Of a stretch of DNA of 64,000 nucleotides, positions 17,994 to 28,666 are shown one piece after another. Every line of letters begins with the position of its first letter. Within the stretch, counting starts at the first letter, position 1. Source of the DNA: Bacteroidota bacterium. GTDB lineage: Bacteria > Bacteroidota > Bacteroidia > AKYH767-A > OLB10. Both the position numbers and the translations under genes were made by a program. The DNA lies in contig JADJOZ010000033.1 in the NCBI GenBank assembly GCA_016713525.1, positions 682,001 through 746,000 on the forward strand, written 5' to 3'. The notes beneath the pieces are model-generated. The model worked only from the letters and a program-made list of their open reading frames with translations, did no database searches and was not told where the DNA came from.

Positions 17994-20900
17994 TTACCCT
18001 GGCTCCCCAACACCATGGCAGTTCTTGTATTTTTTACCACTGCCGCATGGACAAGGATCATTTCTGCCAACTTTTGGATCTACTCTTACCGGTTGTGGTT
18101 TTGCTACCTGTCTTTGGCCTTCAGGAGCAGTTCCTTGTGGTTGTGGTGCTCCAACTGTTGCTCCGACAGGTACTTCTTCATGAGAAGTTTTGAGCTTGCT
18201 CATGTCAGTGCGTGGCTGCGGGCGAGCTTCCTTCACATTTGAAGAATCCTGAACAGGAATAAATCCTTTGTAAAGGAATGATAGAACATCGCGGTTGATT
18301 TGTTCGAGCATCTTTTTAAATAACTCGAATGATTCGAATTTGTAAATCAGCAATGGATCCTTTTGTTCGTAAACAGCATTTTGTACAGATGTCTTTAATT
18401 CATCCATCTCACGCAAGTGCTCTTTCCAGGCATCATCAATTAATGCTAGCGCAATGGTTCTTTCAAATGCAGTCATTATTTCGGCACCATGCGTCTCAAA
18501 AGCTTTTTTAAGATTCACCATTACCTGAACCTGTTTCATTCCATCGGTGAAAGGCACCACAATATTTTCGATTACCTGTCCCTGAGTTTCAAAAACCTGT
18601 TGAATTACCGGGAAGGCTTTATCGGCTATCATCTTCGATTTGAAACGATATTGTGCCTGAGATGCTTCAAAAATTTTATCTGCTAACTCTTCAGCCTTAA
18701 TTTTCATAAACTCCTGTTCATTGACAGGAGCATCGATTGAAAATATCCGGATTAGCTCAAGTTTAAATTCTTCAAAATTACGCTGATCAGCGAATGCATT
18801 TGCAAGCGATTCACTGTAGTCGTATTGCATATTTTCCAGATCCAGTGTCAAACGCTCACCGAAAAGTGCATGTCGGCGTTTTTTGTAAATCACTTCACGC
18901 TGAGAGTTCATAACATCATCATATTCCAGCAAACGCTTTCTTATTCCAAAGTTATTCTCTTCTACTTTTTTCTGTGCTCTTTCAATCGACTTGGTAATCA
19001 TGGAATGCTGAATAACTTCACCTTCCTTAATTCCCATACGATCCATTAAACGTGCTATTCTTTCAGAACCAAATAACCGCATCAGGTTGTCTTCAAGTGA
19101 CACAAAGAATTGTGTAGAACCCGGATCACCCTGACGACCGGAGCGACCGCGTAACTGGCGATCGACACGACGTGATTCATGGCGTTCTGTACCAATAATT
19201 GCCAAACCACCAGCTTCTTTAACACCGGGTCCCAGTTTAATATCGGTACCACGACCTGCCATGTTGGTTGCAATGGTTACTGTTCCTGCAAATCCTGCTT
19301 CAGCAACAATTTCCGCTTCCCGCTGATGTAATTTGGCATTCAACACATTGTGTTTAATGTTTCTAAGCTTCAGCATTCGACTTAGCAATTCAGAAATTTC
19401 AACTGAAGTAGTACCAACCAGAACCGGTCTGCTGGCTTTGGTAAGTGCTTCTATTTCTTCAATTACGGCATTGTATTTTTCACGGGTTGTTTTGTAAACA
19501 AGATCCTCGCGATCATCACGACTTATTTTACGATTTGTTGGAATTACAACAACATCTAACTTATAGATTTGCCAGAATTCACCAGCTTCAGTTTCGGCTG
19601 TTCCGGTCATACCCGCCAGCTTATGGTACATCCTGAAGTAATTCTGTAATGTTACTGTTGCATACGTTTGTGTGACAGCTTCAATTTTAACATTTTCTTT
19701 TGCTTCAATAGCCTGATGTAAGCCATCTGAATAACGTCTGCCGTCAAGTACACGACCTGTTTGTTCATCAACAATTTTACTTTGCCATCAGCAAGAATAT
19801 ATTCTACATCATTCTCATAAAGCGTGTAGGCGCGCAACAGCTGATTAATGGTATGGATACGTTCCGATTTAATAGCAAAATCACGCATCAAAATATCTTT
19901 GCGTTCTAATTTATCCTGATCCGGTATTGCTAACTTTTCAATTTCGGCTATGCTGGAACCAACATCGGGCATTACAAAGAAATGAGGATCTTCACCGGTA
20001 GTAGTGATCAGATCGACACCTTTTTCTGTAAGTTCAATAGAGTTATTCTTCTCATCAATAACAAAATAAAGTTCAGCATCAACTTTATGCATTTCACGTT
20101 GCTGATCCTGCATATAGTGATTTTCGGTTTTTTGCAATAATGCACGTACACCTTGTTCACTTAAAAATTTAATCAGCGCTTTGTTTCTGGGCAAACCTCT
20201 AAATGCTCTGAGCAAAGGTAGTCCTGCTTCATTTTCTTTACCCTCTGCAATTTTCTTTTTAGCATCAGCAATTACAGTATTGATATAATTTCTTTGTGTG
20301 GAAACCAGGTTTTCAATTCTGGGTTTCAATGCAAAAAATTCATGTGAATCACCTTTTGGGGTAGGGCCGGAAATAATAAGAGGAGTTCTGGCATCATCGA
20401 TCAGCACAGAATCGACCTCATCCACAATGGCAAAGTGATGTCCACGTTGAACCATATCAAGCGGCGAACGAGCCATATTATCCCTCAAATAGTCGAAACC
20501 AAATTCATTATTGGTACCGTAGGTAATATCAGAAAGGTATGCTTTTTTCCTTTCGTCGGAATTGGGTTGATGCTTATCGATACAATCAACAGTGAGTCCC
20601 AGGAATTCGAAAATAGTACCATTCCATTCCGAGTCACGTTTCGCGAGATAATCGTTTACCGTTACAATATGCACACCTTTCCCCGCAAGCGCATTGAGAT
20701 AAATCGGCAGTGTTGCCACCAATGTTTTTCCTTCACCGGTTGCCATTTCTGCAATTTTCCCCTGATGTAAAACTGATCCACCGATTAACTGAACATCGTA
20801 ATGAATCATATTCCAGGTAACACTATTTCCTGCAGCCATCCAGGTATTCGAATAAATGGCATCATCACCGGAAATTTTGATGTAAGATTTTTTTACTGAC

Positions 20901-21325
20901 AGATCGCGGTCATGTTGTGTTGCCTTAACTCTGATTTCAGAGTTTGCAGAAAAACGACGCGCTGTTTCCCGTACTACACCAAATGCTTCGGGCAAAATTT
21001 CATTTAATATTTCTTCAATCTTACTATTTTCTTCCTTTTGCAATTCATCAATTCGGCGATATAGATCTTCTTTAGTTCCCATTTCCATGGTGGGATTTTT
21101 TTCGATCTGATCATTGATAGAAATGCGCTCTTCTACTGTAGCAACAATATAATCCTGAATTCTTTTTTGAATTCAAGTTTTCTCCCGCAACTGATCATCG
21201 TTCAATTGGGTAATTGTTACTTCTGCTTCTTTTATTTGTGAAACAACAGGAACCAATTCCTTGAGGTCGCGGTCGGCTTTATTTCCGAAAAGTTTTGATA
21301 ACGTTTTATTGATGAAATCAATCAT
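17994..21325 (-). CDS. secA: Preprotein translocase ATPase SecA (in-frame stop plus frameshift)
   Basis: About 1,110 residues. The start ATG at 21325 gives MIDFINKTLSKLFGNKADRD, as in other SecA proteins. Walker A is in IAEMATGEGKTLVATLPIYL, DEAD box in FAIVDEVDSVLIDDARTPL, motif III and helicase domain 2 follow (GMTGTAETEAGEFW, GTVTIATNMAGRGTDI, RGRSGRQGDPGST), and the C-terminal zinc site is CPCGSGKKYKNCHG. An in-frame TGA lies at 21173-21175 (expected KT-x-EFK-x-RIQ, so up to three homopolymer losses), and one A is missing in the run at 19775-19778 (expected VKIVDEQTGRV). SecA is essential and normally single-copy, so these are almost certainly sequence errors. It drives Sec export, including the T9SS cargo. 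Confidence 0.93.
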
Positions 21326-21446
21326 AATAGTTGACTTTAATTGCCTGAATTATAGGGGCTTGAATATGAGCCGACAAAGGTACTGAAAATCATGTAACTT
21401 TATGCAGTAGCACCTGAGTAATTGTAAACTCGTGACATACAGGAGT

Positions 21447-22607
21447 CTACCCTGTTGAACTAAGGTTTTTAAGCTCCAGTTTTCTTAAGGAAGGAGCCAG
21501 TTTCCAGGTTGACGCAACTACCAACAGCGTCATGGCTCCCCCTGCAATAACTGATGGAATTAATCCCAGCAACCGGGCCGCAAACCCCGATTCAAAAGCG
21601 CCAATTTCATTCGAAGAACCTATGAAAATTGTGTTTACTGCCGACACCCTTCCACGCATTTCATCAGGGGTAATTACCTGCATAATTGTGGATCGGATTA
21701 TTACACTGACACTGTCCAGCATCCCGCTAAGGGCCAAAAGTGCCAGCGAGAGATAGAAGTTTGTAGACAAAGCAAAAAGAACCATGCAAATTCCAAATCC
21801 TGCCACAGCAGCAAGCAATTTTTTACCGGTATGAGTAACGGGAGGCCGATGAGCAAGTGTGAGTGCCATTATAACGGCACCAAAAGCAGGTGCAGCCCTC
21901 AGCAAACCAAGTCCTTCAGCACCTGTTCCCAGAACCTGATCGGCAAACATGGGTAATAATGCAACCGCGCCGCCAAAAAGTACCGCAAACAGGTCGAGTG
22001 TAATGGCGGATAACATGATTTGATTTTTAAAAACAAATCGTATTCCGGTTGTTAAGCTTTCCGCAAGCGAAATGCCCTCCGATGCTCTTAATGCCGGTTT
22101 CGATTTGATGAAGAGGTAACAACATGCTGTGATAACTATGAATATACAAACGAATGTGCTAGCTGCGAAGGCACCATAAAAACCATAAATTAATCCACCT
22201 ATTGCTGGTCCGGTTACAGCACCCAATTGCCAAACGGTGCTACTCCATGCCGAAGCCGATGCGTAGAGTGATTTGGGAACCAGTTGTGCGAAGAAAGCTG
22301 AAATTGTAGGTCCTAATACACCTCTGGCTAATCCGGTTAAAAAAATCAAAATGTAAACTGGTAATGTTCCGAAACGGATAAAATTTGCTTCTGCATTAAA
22401 AGTAAAAAATGTTAGTCCTGCAGATACCAGAAATAACATGAAAAGAAATGTGAGAATTAATTTTTTACGATTCAGCTGATCGGCAAGATGGCCACCAAAA
22501 AGAGCCATGGAGATAGCAGGAATTGCTTCTGCAAGTCCTATTAATCCGAGTGCCATTGGATCTTTGGTATGACTGTAAATAAGCCATCCAAACACAACGG
22601 ACTGCAT
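21447..22607 (-). CDS. MFS transporter (MFS_3 / EntS-like exporter), start unresolved
   Basis: 386 residues from the first ATG, with about 11 membrane helices and the loop GGHLADQLNRKKLI of the major facilitator superfamily. The ATG at 22607 is too far in. The same frame continues upstream for 33 codons with a conserved N-terminus (IKKLFYGQAYEALKIRDYRF, then FIAARLSLTIAWQ), reaching about 22706, where no ATG, GTG or TTG precedes the next stop. An indel or an unusual start codon hides the true beginning. EntS-like relatives export siderophores or drugs; the substrate is unknown here. It lies between secA and a DUF2795 gene on the same strand. Confidence 0.82.
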   Translation of the reverse strand: MQSVVFGWLIYSHTKDPMALGLIGLAEAIPAISMALFGGHLADQLNRKKLILTFLFMLFLVSAGLTFFTFNAEANFIRFGTLPVYILIFLTGLARGVLGPTISAFFAQLVPKSLYASASAWSSTVWQLGAVTGPAIGGLIYGFYGAFAASTFVCIFIVITACCYLFIKSKPALRASEGISLAESLTTGIRFVFKNQIMLSAITLDLFAVLFGGAVALLPMFADQVLGTGAEGLGLLRAAPAFGAVIMALTLAHRPPVTHTGKKLLAAVAGFGICMVLFALSTNFYLSLALLALSGMLDSVSVIIRSTIMQVITPDEMRGRVSAVNTIFIGSSNEIGAFESGFAARLLGLIPSVIAGGAMTLLVVASTWKLAPSLRKLELKNLSSTG

Positions 22608-22764
22608 TTGCCAGGCAATTGTAAGAGAAAGCCGGGCAGCAATAAAAAATCGATAATCCCTGATTTTCAGGGCTTCGTAAGCCTGGCCGTAAAAGAGTTT
22701 TTTGATAATAGAAGAAGCTAAGCCACAGTTAAGTCTGTTACCGGATAGTTCTTATTGGTATACC

Positions 22765-22986
22765 TTAATACTCGTCTTCGTTGAAGAAGAAGTCATCTTT
22801 GGTCGGATAATCGGGCCAGATTTCTTCAATGCTTTCATACGGTTCACCTTCATCTTCAAGTTCTTGCAAGTTTTCAATTACTTCAAGAGGTGCTCCGGAA
22901 CGTATAGCGTAATCAATAAGTTCGTCTTTGGTAGCAGGCCATGGAGCATCTTCAAGATGAGATGCCAATTCTAAAGTCCAGTACAT
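22765..22986 (-). CDS. DUF2795 domain-containing small acidic protein
   Basis: 73 residues, strongly acidic at the C-terminus (YESIEEIWPDYPTKDDFFFN). The sequence MYWTLELASHLEDAPWPATK followed by DELIDYAIRSGAPLEVIENL is very close to a highly conserved small protein of Bacteroidota assigned to DUF2795. It is soluble and probably regulatory or structural, but no function is established to my knowledge. It is followed on the same strand by the MFS gene. Its strong conservation across the phylum supports it as a real gene despite its size. Confidence 0.88.
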   Translation of the reverse strand: MYWTLELASHLEDAPWPATKDELIDYAIRSGAPLEVIENLQELEDEGEPYESIEEIWPDYPTKDDFFFNEDEY

Positions 22987-23091
22987 GCTTTAATCAATTT
23001 AGGGGTTAGCAATGGGTGTATTTCCCTTTTTACAGGGGGCTGCAAAAATAAAAAAATAGAATTCAAATAAGCAAGTTAGTTTAAATAGGTT

Positions 23092-23640
23092 TTAAGTCCT
23101 TGGTTTCCAGTTAATTTCATTGCAATTATAGTCTTTTAGTACCAATCTGGCAAGTACAAACAGGTAGTCAGAGAGTCGATTTAGGTAAATTAGGATGAGT
23201 GGATGCACTTCAGTTTCAGAAGCGAGGTGACTAACCAACCGCTCACAACGACGGCAAACGCAACGTGCGAGGTGGCACCAGGAAGCGGCAGGATGACCGC
23301 CTGGAAGGATAAAAGCCTTCAATTCGGGAAGTTGACTGTTCATGAGGTCGATATTTTTCTCGAGGAGTAAAATATCATTTTCATTCAGGTCAGGAATTTT
23401 CATTCTTGATTTATCGGGATCAGCAGCCAGCAGTGCACCAATGGTAAATAGTCTGTCCTGGATTTCCTGCATAAGTTCTCTCACCTCAGGACGGGAAAGG
23501 TGATCACGCAGCATGCCTATATTTGAATTTAGTTCATCAACAGTTCCATATGTTTCAATGCGAAGGTGATGTTTGGCAACTCTGGTACCTCCTATGAGTG
23601 ATGTTTGTCCTGAATCGCCGGTTTTTGTATAAATTTTCAT
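23092..23640 (-). CDS. Cob(I)alamin adenosyltransferase, PduO/MMAB type
   Basis: 182 residues. The N-terminal ATP-binding motif TKTGDSGQTSLIGGTRVAKH is at residues 4-23, followed by TYGTVDELNSNIGM. The later RCVCRRCERLV and LNRLSDYLFVLARL segments are the other conserved PduO-type motifs. It transfers an adenosyl group from ATP to cob(I)alamin, forming adenosylcobalamin for enzymes such as methylmalonyl-CoA mutase. The first glycine-rich loop has TKTGDSGQTS rather than the common TKTGDKGET, a conservative variation. It follows an ABC-ATPase gene by 20 bp on the same strand. No cobalamin riboswitch was recognised upstream. Confidence 0.9.
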   Translation of the reverse strand: MKIYTKTGDSGQTSLIGGTRVAKHHLRIETYGTVDELNSNIGMLRDHLSRPEVRELMQEIQDRLFTIGALLAADPDKSRMKIPDLNENDILLLEKNIDLMNSQLPELKAFILPGGHPAASWCHLARCVCRRCERLVSHLASETEVHPLILIYLNRLSDYLFVLARLVLKDYNCNEINWKPRT

Positions 23641-23660
23641 ATCAGGTTTTTTAAATACCC

Positions 23661-24395
23661 TTATGCAGGAACAGATCCCTGGCCTTTAAGTTTAATTGCG
23701 GAAATAATCTGATCATTTTTCTGATCCGATTCAATGAGTCCGTCACGCAATCGAATGATGCGATGCGCATGGCGGGCAATATCTTCTTCGTGTGTTACCA
23801 CCACAATGGTGTTGCCTTTATCATGAATTTCTTCAAACAACATCATTATTTCCTGTGAAGTTTTGGAATCTAGATTTCCCGTAGGTTCATCGGCAAGAAT
23901 AATAGCGGGATTGTTAACTAACGCACGGGCCACTGCCACTCTTTGCCGTTGTCCACCTGATAGCTCATTCGGGCGATGCGTAATACGGTCACCGAGGCCA
24001 ACATCCGTGAGTGCTTTGCGGGCTCTTTCCTCACGTTCATCTTTAGATATTCCTGCATAAACCAAAGGCAAGGCAACATTATCGAGTGCTGTTGATCGTG
24101 GAAGCAGATTAAAAGTCTGGAAAACAAAACCAATTTCTGAATTACGAACCTCAGCCAGTTGATTATCGGACATGAAACTCACATCGGTACCTTTCAAAAT
24201 ATAATTACCGCCGGTAGGAGTATCAAGGCAGCCGATTATATTCATGAGTGTCGATTTCCCGGAGCCGGATGATCCCATTAGTGCCACGTATTCATTCCTG
24301 AAAATTTCTGTGGTGATTGATCTGAGGGCATAAATAATCTCATTCCCCACCACGTAATGGCGGGAAATATCTTTCAGATTGATTATTGATTCCAT
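23661..24395 (-). CDS. ABC transporter ATP-binding protein, MacB/LolD type
   Basis: 244 residues. Walker A GSSGSGKST at 41-49, Q-loop FVFQTFNLLPRSTALDNV, signature LSGGQRQRVAVARAL and Walker B IILADEPTGNLDS are all present. GCLDTPTGGNYILKGTDVS and NELSGGQ place it in the MacB/LolD/FtsE class that drives mechanotransmission-type or lipoprotein-release transporters. No partner permease is adjacent, so the complex it serves is not evident here. It lies upstream of the cobalamin adenosyltransferase gene, 20 bp away, and the two are probably co-transcribed. Confidence 0.88.
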   Translation of the reverse strand: MESIINLKDISRHYVVGNEIIYALRSITTEIFRNEYVALMGSSGSGKSTLMNIIGCLDTPTGGNYILKGTDVSFMSDNQLAEVRNSEIGFVFQTFNLLPRSTALDNVALPLVYAGISKDEREERARKALTDVGLGDRITHRPNELSGGQRQRVAVARALVNNPAIILADEPTGNLDSKTSQEIMMLFEEIHDKGNTIVVVTHEEDIARHAHRIIRLRDGLIESDQKNDQIISAIKLKGQGSVPA

Positions 24396-24483
24396 ACGGG
24401 GTATTTCAAGTTGTGTAAATATGGGAGCTTGTAATTATGTTTGGTGATTTTGTAAAGATAACTTTTTTAGAAATAGCAATTAT

Positions 24484-25287
24484 TTAAAATCGAAGTTTAA
24501 AATGTTGTTTGCTGAGGTTTTGATCGAAAAAAGTAATTCCCACCAGGTAGAAATCGAGGCTTTGAGTAACTTTTGGATGTTGTTGAATTTCAAGCCAGGC
24601 CTGTTGCATACCAGCTGACCAGTTGATGTCGTCGAATATAATCATGGTTTTAGCATGTACCTTTGGCAGGATCCAGTTGAAGTATCTCATTGTTGCTTCA
24701 TAGGTATGATTGCCATCAATAAAAATAAAATCGGCAGGAACAGTATTGAGGACTGCCGGCAATGTGGAATCAAAATCGCCGGTCAAACAAGTTACTGTTG
24801 AGCAGTTCATTTTTGCAAAATTGCTTCGTGCACATGCAGCGGTTTCGGGACAGCCTTCGAGAGTTATAATTTTTGCACTGGGGTTACCCAGAGCCAGGTA
24901 CATGGTGCTGATTCCTAACGATGTGCCTAGTTCAATGATATTTTGTGGTTTAAAATAACGGGATAAACGGAAAAGTAATCTGCAAAACTGTGGTGACTTA
25001 GCAAAGTTGGAGGCAATTTCCCGAATGGGGCGTGCAATTTTTTTATGATCGTAACTACTTCCCGCACCCAAATCAGAAACAGCAATGATGGTGTTATTCT
25101 GGAGTAAAGATTTGCGGAAGTTTTCTATGTTTTGAAATATTTCGGGATCTTCCTTTTTGTAAATTCCTTCCGTCAGTAACTGATATAAAAATGGGGAATG
25201 TGCATCATGCTCGTTTCCGGAAACCAGTTGATGCCGGAGATATCCGGTGGTCAGTCGCGTTGCATTAAAAAGTTTGGAGATCACCAT
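24484..25287 (-). CDS. Class I SAM-dependent methyltransferase (Methyltransf_24-like)
   Basis: 267 residues. The SAM-binding core has motif I IIELGTSLGIST (about 117-128), the acidic ITLEGCPETAACAR, DFIFIDGNHTYEATMRYF (about 186-203) and MIIFDDINWSAGM. The DGNHTYE and DDINW elements are typical of the caffeoyl-CoA O-methyltransferase-like branch. The N-terminal ~80 residues include HDAHSPFLYQLLTEGIY, seen in Bacteroidota relatives. It follows the P450 gene on the same strand (38 bp gap), but a TACCTTTG box at 25289-25296 directly before its ATG suggests its own, possibly leaderless, start. Substrate unknown. Confidence 0.85.
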   Translation of the reverse strand: MVISKLFNATRLTTGYLRHQLVSGNEHDAHSPFLYQLLTEGIYKKEDPEIFQNIENFRKSLLQNNTIIAVSDLGAGSSYDHKKIARPIREIASNFAKSPQFCRLLFRLSRYFKPQNIIELGTSLGISTMYLALGNPSAKIITLEGCPETAACARSNFAKMNCSTVTCLTGDFDSTLPAVLNTVPADFIFIDGNHTYEATMRYFNWILPKVHAKTMIIFDDINWSAGMQQAWLEIQQHPKVTQSLDFYLVGITFFDQNLSKQHFKLRF

Positions 25288-25288
25288 G

Positions 25289-25296
25289 CAAAGGTA
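25289..25296 (-). promoter_or_regulatory. -7 box of a possible leaderless promoter for the methyltransferase gene
   Basis: Reading on the minus strand, TACCTTTG matches TAnnTTTG exactly and ends 1 bp before the ATG, so the transcript would start at or within the first codons. No -33 TTTG was found at the expected distance. Confidence 0.35.
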
Positions 25297-25325
25297 ATGG
25301 ATTTATAAGTTTGTTTGACCGGTTG

Positions 25326-26657
25326 TTAATTTAAGAAATCGGGTTTCATATCAATTTCGAGTCCTTTTGGACGCAGGGTAATGAGGGGTTCGGGCACTAC
25401 TTGTGCAGATGGATTAAGTACAGGTGTGAATTTTGATAGTATCATAGCTAAAACAATTTGCATTTCCATCATAGCAAAATTGTTACCGATGCAGATTCGC
25501 GGTCCTGCACCAAATGGCAGGTACATGTTTTTTACTTTTTTGATAGTTTCGCCTGTTTCAAATCGTTCGGGAATAAATGTTTCAGGATTTTCCCAAAATC
25601 GTTTGTCGCGATGCAGTGCATAAGGTGAAATAAGAATATTTGTCCCGGCTGGAACAGCATAATTCCCAATTTTATCAGGCTTAATATTTTTTCTGCCTAT
25701 GATCCATGCCGGTGGATATATTCGTAATGTTTCTTCAATAACATTGGTAAGATATTTCAAATTCGTCAGGTCATTAAATTCAGGAGTTCGGCCATTTAAG
25801 ACTTGCCTTATTTCATTTTTACAATTACTTAGTTTTTCAGGATGTTTTGCAAGAAGGTAAAGTGCCCACGAGAGTGCATTTGCAGTTGTTTCGTGTCCGG
25901 CTACAAAAATGGTCATCACTTCATCACGCAATTGTTTACTCGACATCGATTCACCGCTGGCTTCATATTTTGATTCCATTAGCATCGATAACAAATCGTG
26001 GTGTTGGTTGGAATCGGATCGACGTTGTTCAAAAACGGCATCCAGAACTTCGTTAATTGCTTTGACAGCCTTCTTGATTTTTTGATGTTCCGGAGTGGGA
26101 ATCCATATTGGAAGCAGAATAGGAGTGCGGGTTCGGATATTGACAGATTTTAAAAGGAAAGAAAGTGCTTCAGATATGATTGTGGCATTATTTTTTACAT
26201 TCGCATGCAATAAAGTGCTGCTGACAATATCCAGAGTAAGCATCATCATCTCTGTTGTTAACTGAGAATAGGAACCTTGTTCCCATTTGGAGATCATGTT
26301 TCCGGTACAAGATGCCATATCGGTTACCAGTTGAGCGAGTTTTTGTTTGTGAAATGCCGGTTGAATGAGTCTCCTTTGTCTAAGCCAGAATTCTCCTTCA
26401 CTGGTAAGCAAACCATTGCCCAGCAGGTATTTCAATTGTTCATAACGCAGGCTCTTGGTATAATTTTTATTATTTTCCTGCAGGACGTATTGAATAAAAT
26501 CCGGATGTTGAATGTATAATACTTTTTCGAACTGAAAAACGGATAGTACTTATATCGCCATAAGATTCCTGCTGTTCACAAAAAAATCGAGCACCCTTGT
26601 TTTCAGGTCTTGTAAATTACCGGTAAGCGGATGACCATATTTTCCGGGAGGGAACAT
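25326..26657 (-). CDS. Cytochrome P450 (frameshifted near N-terminus)
   Basis: About 443 residues from the ATG at 26657 (MFPPGKYGHPLTGNLQDLKT). One T is missing near 26562; restoring it gives NLYGDISTIRFQFEKVLYIQ and continuity with the rest. The I-helix AGHETTANALSW, the ExxR helix EETLRIYP, the PERF element FIPERFETGE and the heme loop LPFGAGPRICIGNNFA with its axial cysteine are all present. The fold is CYP102/CYP110-like, so fatty acid or terpenoid-like substrates are possible but unproven. No reductase or ferredoxin is next to it. It starts 1 bp after the stop of the secreted-protein gene, hence is translationally coupled to it, and is followed by a methyltransferase. Confidence 0.9.
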
Positions 26658-26658
26658 C

Positions 26659-28154
26659 TTAAAAAGTAATTAGTGCAAGATATCTTTTTCTTTTTTTAAT
26701 GGCAGGAACCAGAATTTCGTTTTCAGCAACTTGTTTGGCTGAGCGTGGAAGAATCATGAGTCCTTCACTTCCTTGTACGGGTTTCCCCCGGAGTGCAGCT
26801 CCCGTATTACTAATTTTAACCGGAATTAGTGCATTTTGACGGCTAAGGTTATCGTTAAATAAAACGATCATTTCTTCACTGTTGAGCAATGAACAGAAGC
26901 TTGAAAAAACACCGTCGTCGTCAATAGAAACCTGTTCCTTTTCCGCAATAGCACTCCATTGTACAGTAGCGTCATAATTCACGGACAGTACAGCAATGTT
27001 ATCGAAATGAAATTCTTCTCTTCGGGTAAACGACTGGGTAAAATAATCATAATAAGAATATTCGGTGGTGTAGGCAGCTTCCGCAACGATAACAGCACCA
27101 CCATCTTTCCTTAATATAATTCTTTCAATAGGATATCCTATTAAGCTCATGCCCGATGCTGCGTTTCTTTCGCCTTTAAGGCGGATGTTTTTCTCGCCAT
27201 CGATTGGTTTTAATTTCAGATCAAAATTTGCGGTGCTGTCGAGGGTTAGTTTTCCGTAAACTACGCCGGAACCGGTGGTAGAATTAACATCCGAATAAAA
27301 TCCGGCAATTACAAACTGATCGTTGATATTATCTGCTGCAAGACCGAGTCCGGTAATAATTCTATCGGCAGCGATTGGGGTTTCTTTTATCTGACTTTCA
27401 GAAACTGATGCAGTGAACAAGATGTAATCAGTTGTTCTTTTGGAAGAAAGAGCTTTGATTTTTTCTGAATGAATGCCAAGAATTCCAAGATCACCTCTGT
27501 CGGTGAGAGAGAAGTTGATCAGATCAAAATTCTTTTCAGCATAGTTTGCAATTCCTGTAACCGATTTTACCGGTTTTAATTCTGAATCAAAGATTGCTGC
27601 AAATAGTTTTGTTGATTATCAGATGTAAATTCGCGTGTAGTGATGGCAATCATTTTTCTTCCTGTGGAAATCACCGGGCGACATTTTTCATATTCACCAG
27701 AAATCTGACTGAATGAAGCAACACTATTTTCACCTTCAGAAATTACTCCTTCCTTATTTATGGTCGAAAAGTAATAATTGAGTTTAAGATCAGATTTAAT
27801 ATATTCGGATGATATTATTAAAATACTTTCATTAAAAAAAGTTACTGCTTCAATTTCAGCATTTGGCTTGGTAGCATTTACAGGAATGGACCATTTTTGG
27901 GTGAGGTTGGAATTGTAATAGGCGAGTTTGTATTTCCTGCTTCTAAATCCCATTCTGTCGCCGGAATAATTTAAGGTGATATTCGATAGCAACAGAAAAT
28001 ACCCTTCATCGTCCTGGCCGATTACTTTGGTGTAGCCAAATCCCGACTCATCAATTTCTGATGGAGACAAGAGAAGTTTTCGTGCTTCTGAAATATTTGG
28101 ACAGATTACTGAAAAGGATAATATCAAAAGTAAAAAGCGATTAATGAATGCCAT
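26659..28154 (-). CDS. Secreted protein of unknown function (frameshifted at an A4 run)
   Basis: About 498 residues. A signal peptide (MAFINRFLLLILSFSVICPN) is followed by beta-rich sequence with repeated motif-like strands (YFLLLSNITLNYSGDRMGF, YYFSTINKEGVIS, FNDNLSRQNALIPVKIS), possibly a propeller. The frame breaks at the T4 run at 27607-27610 (A4 on the coding strand); one more A gives DNQQKLFAAIFDSELKPV and continues to the end ALITF. No T9SS sorting domain is present at the C-terminus. It sits in a tight run with DUF1579 upstream (21 bp) and P450 downstream (1 bp). Function unknown. Confidence 0.72.
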
Positions 28155-28175
28155 TATTTAGTGTGGTTAAATGAA

Positions 28176-28661
28176 TTATTTTATTCTGTCATAAATTACT
28201 TCAACAGCCTTTTCATCATTACCGCCGGGTGCAATGTTGTACATGGTAATAATCAGATGATCTGGATTTTCAAGTTCAATTTTGGTTCGCCAACCCCAGG
28301 CAGGTTCACCTCCATACGAAGCTAATACCGAGAACGGTGAAGTTTCATTTTTATTGGTGCTGAACATGATATTTGTGCCGTTGTGGAAACTATCGATCCA
28401 GGCCGATTGAAGCGTGTTATCAGCCAGTGAACATCCATAAATTGCAATTCCTTCAATTGGTTTTCCTTCTAATGAACCTGAATATTCGTGTAACGCAAAC
28501 ATATTGTTGAGCACAGAGCGAATTGTTCCGCTACATTCTGATTCATCGGCAAGGTTTCCGGGCTCAAACCAAACACGGGTTATACCTTTCCAATTTCCTT
28601 CAATAGATTTTAGAAATTTATGAGGACCGTCTTCCAGCGATTTTTTTAATTTTTCGCTCAT
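28176..28661 (-). CDS. DUF1579 family protein
   Basis: 161 residues, soluble. The segments WKGITRVWFEPGNLADESEC, SVLNNMFALHEYSGSLEGKP, GIAIYGCSLADNTLQSAWID and SFHNGTNIMFS match DUF1579, a lipocalin-like beta-barrel of unknown role that is widespread in bacteria. It is 5 bp after the upstream envelope-protein gene and 21 bp before the secreted-protein gene, so it belongs to the same operon as the P450. Lipocalin-like folds bind hydrophobic ligands, which would fit a P450 neighbour, but this is inference only. Confidence 0.85.
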   Translation of the reverse strand: MSEKLKKSLEDGPHKFLKSIEGNWKGITRVWFEPGNLADESECSGTIRSVLNNMFALHEYSGSLEGKPIEGIAIYGCSLADNTLQSAWIDSFHNGTNIMFSTNKNETSPFSVLASYGGEPAWGWRTKIELENPDHLIITMYNIAPGGNDEKAVEVIYDRIK

Positions 28662-28666
28662 AGAAA

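Noticed and set aside
24484..26657. Biosynthetic gene cluster around the P450
   Set aside because: No core synthase (NRPS, PKS, terpene) or RiPP precursor is present; only P450 and one methyltransferase.
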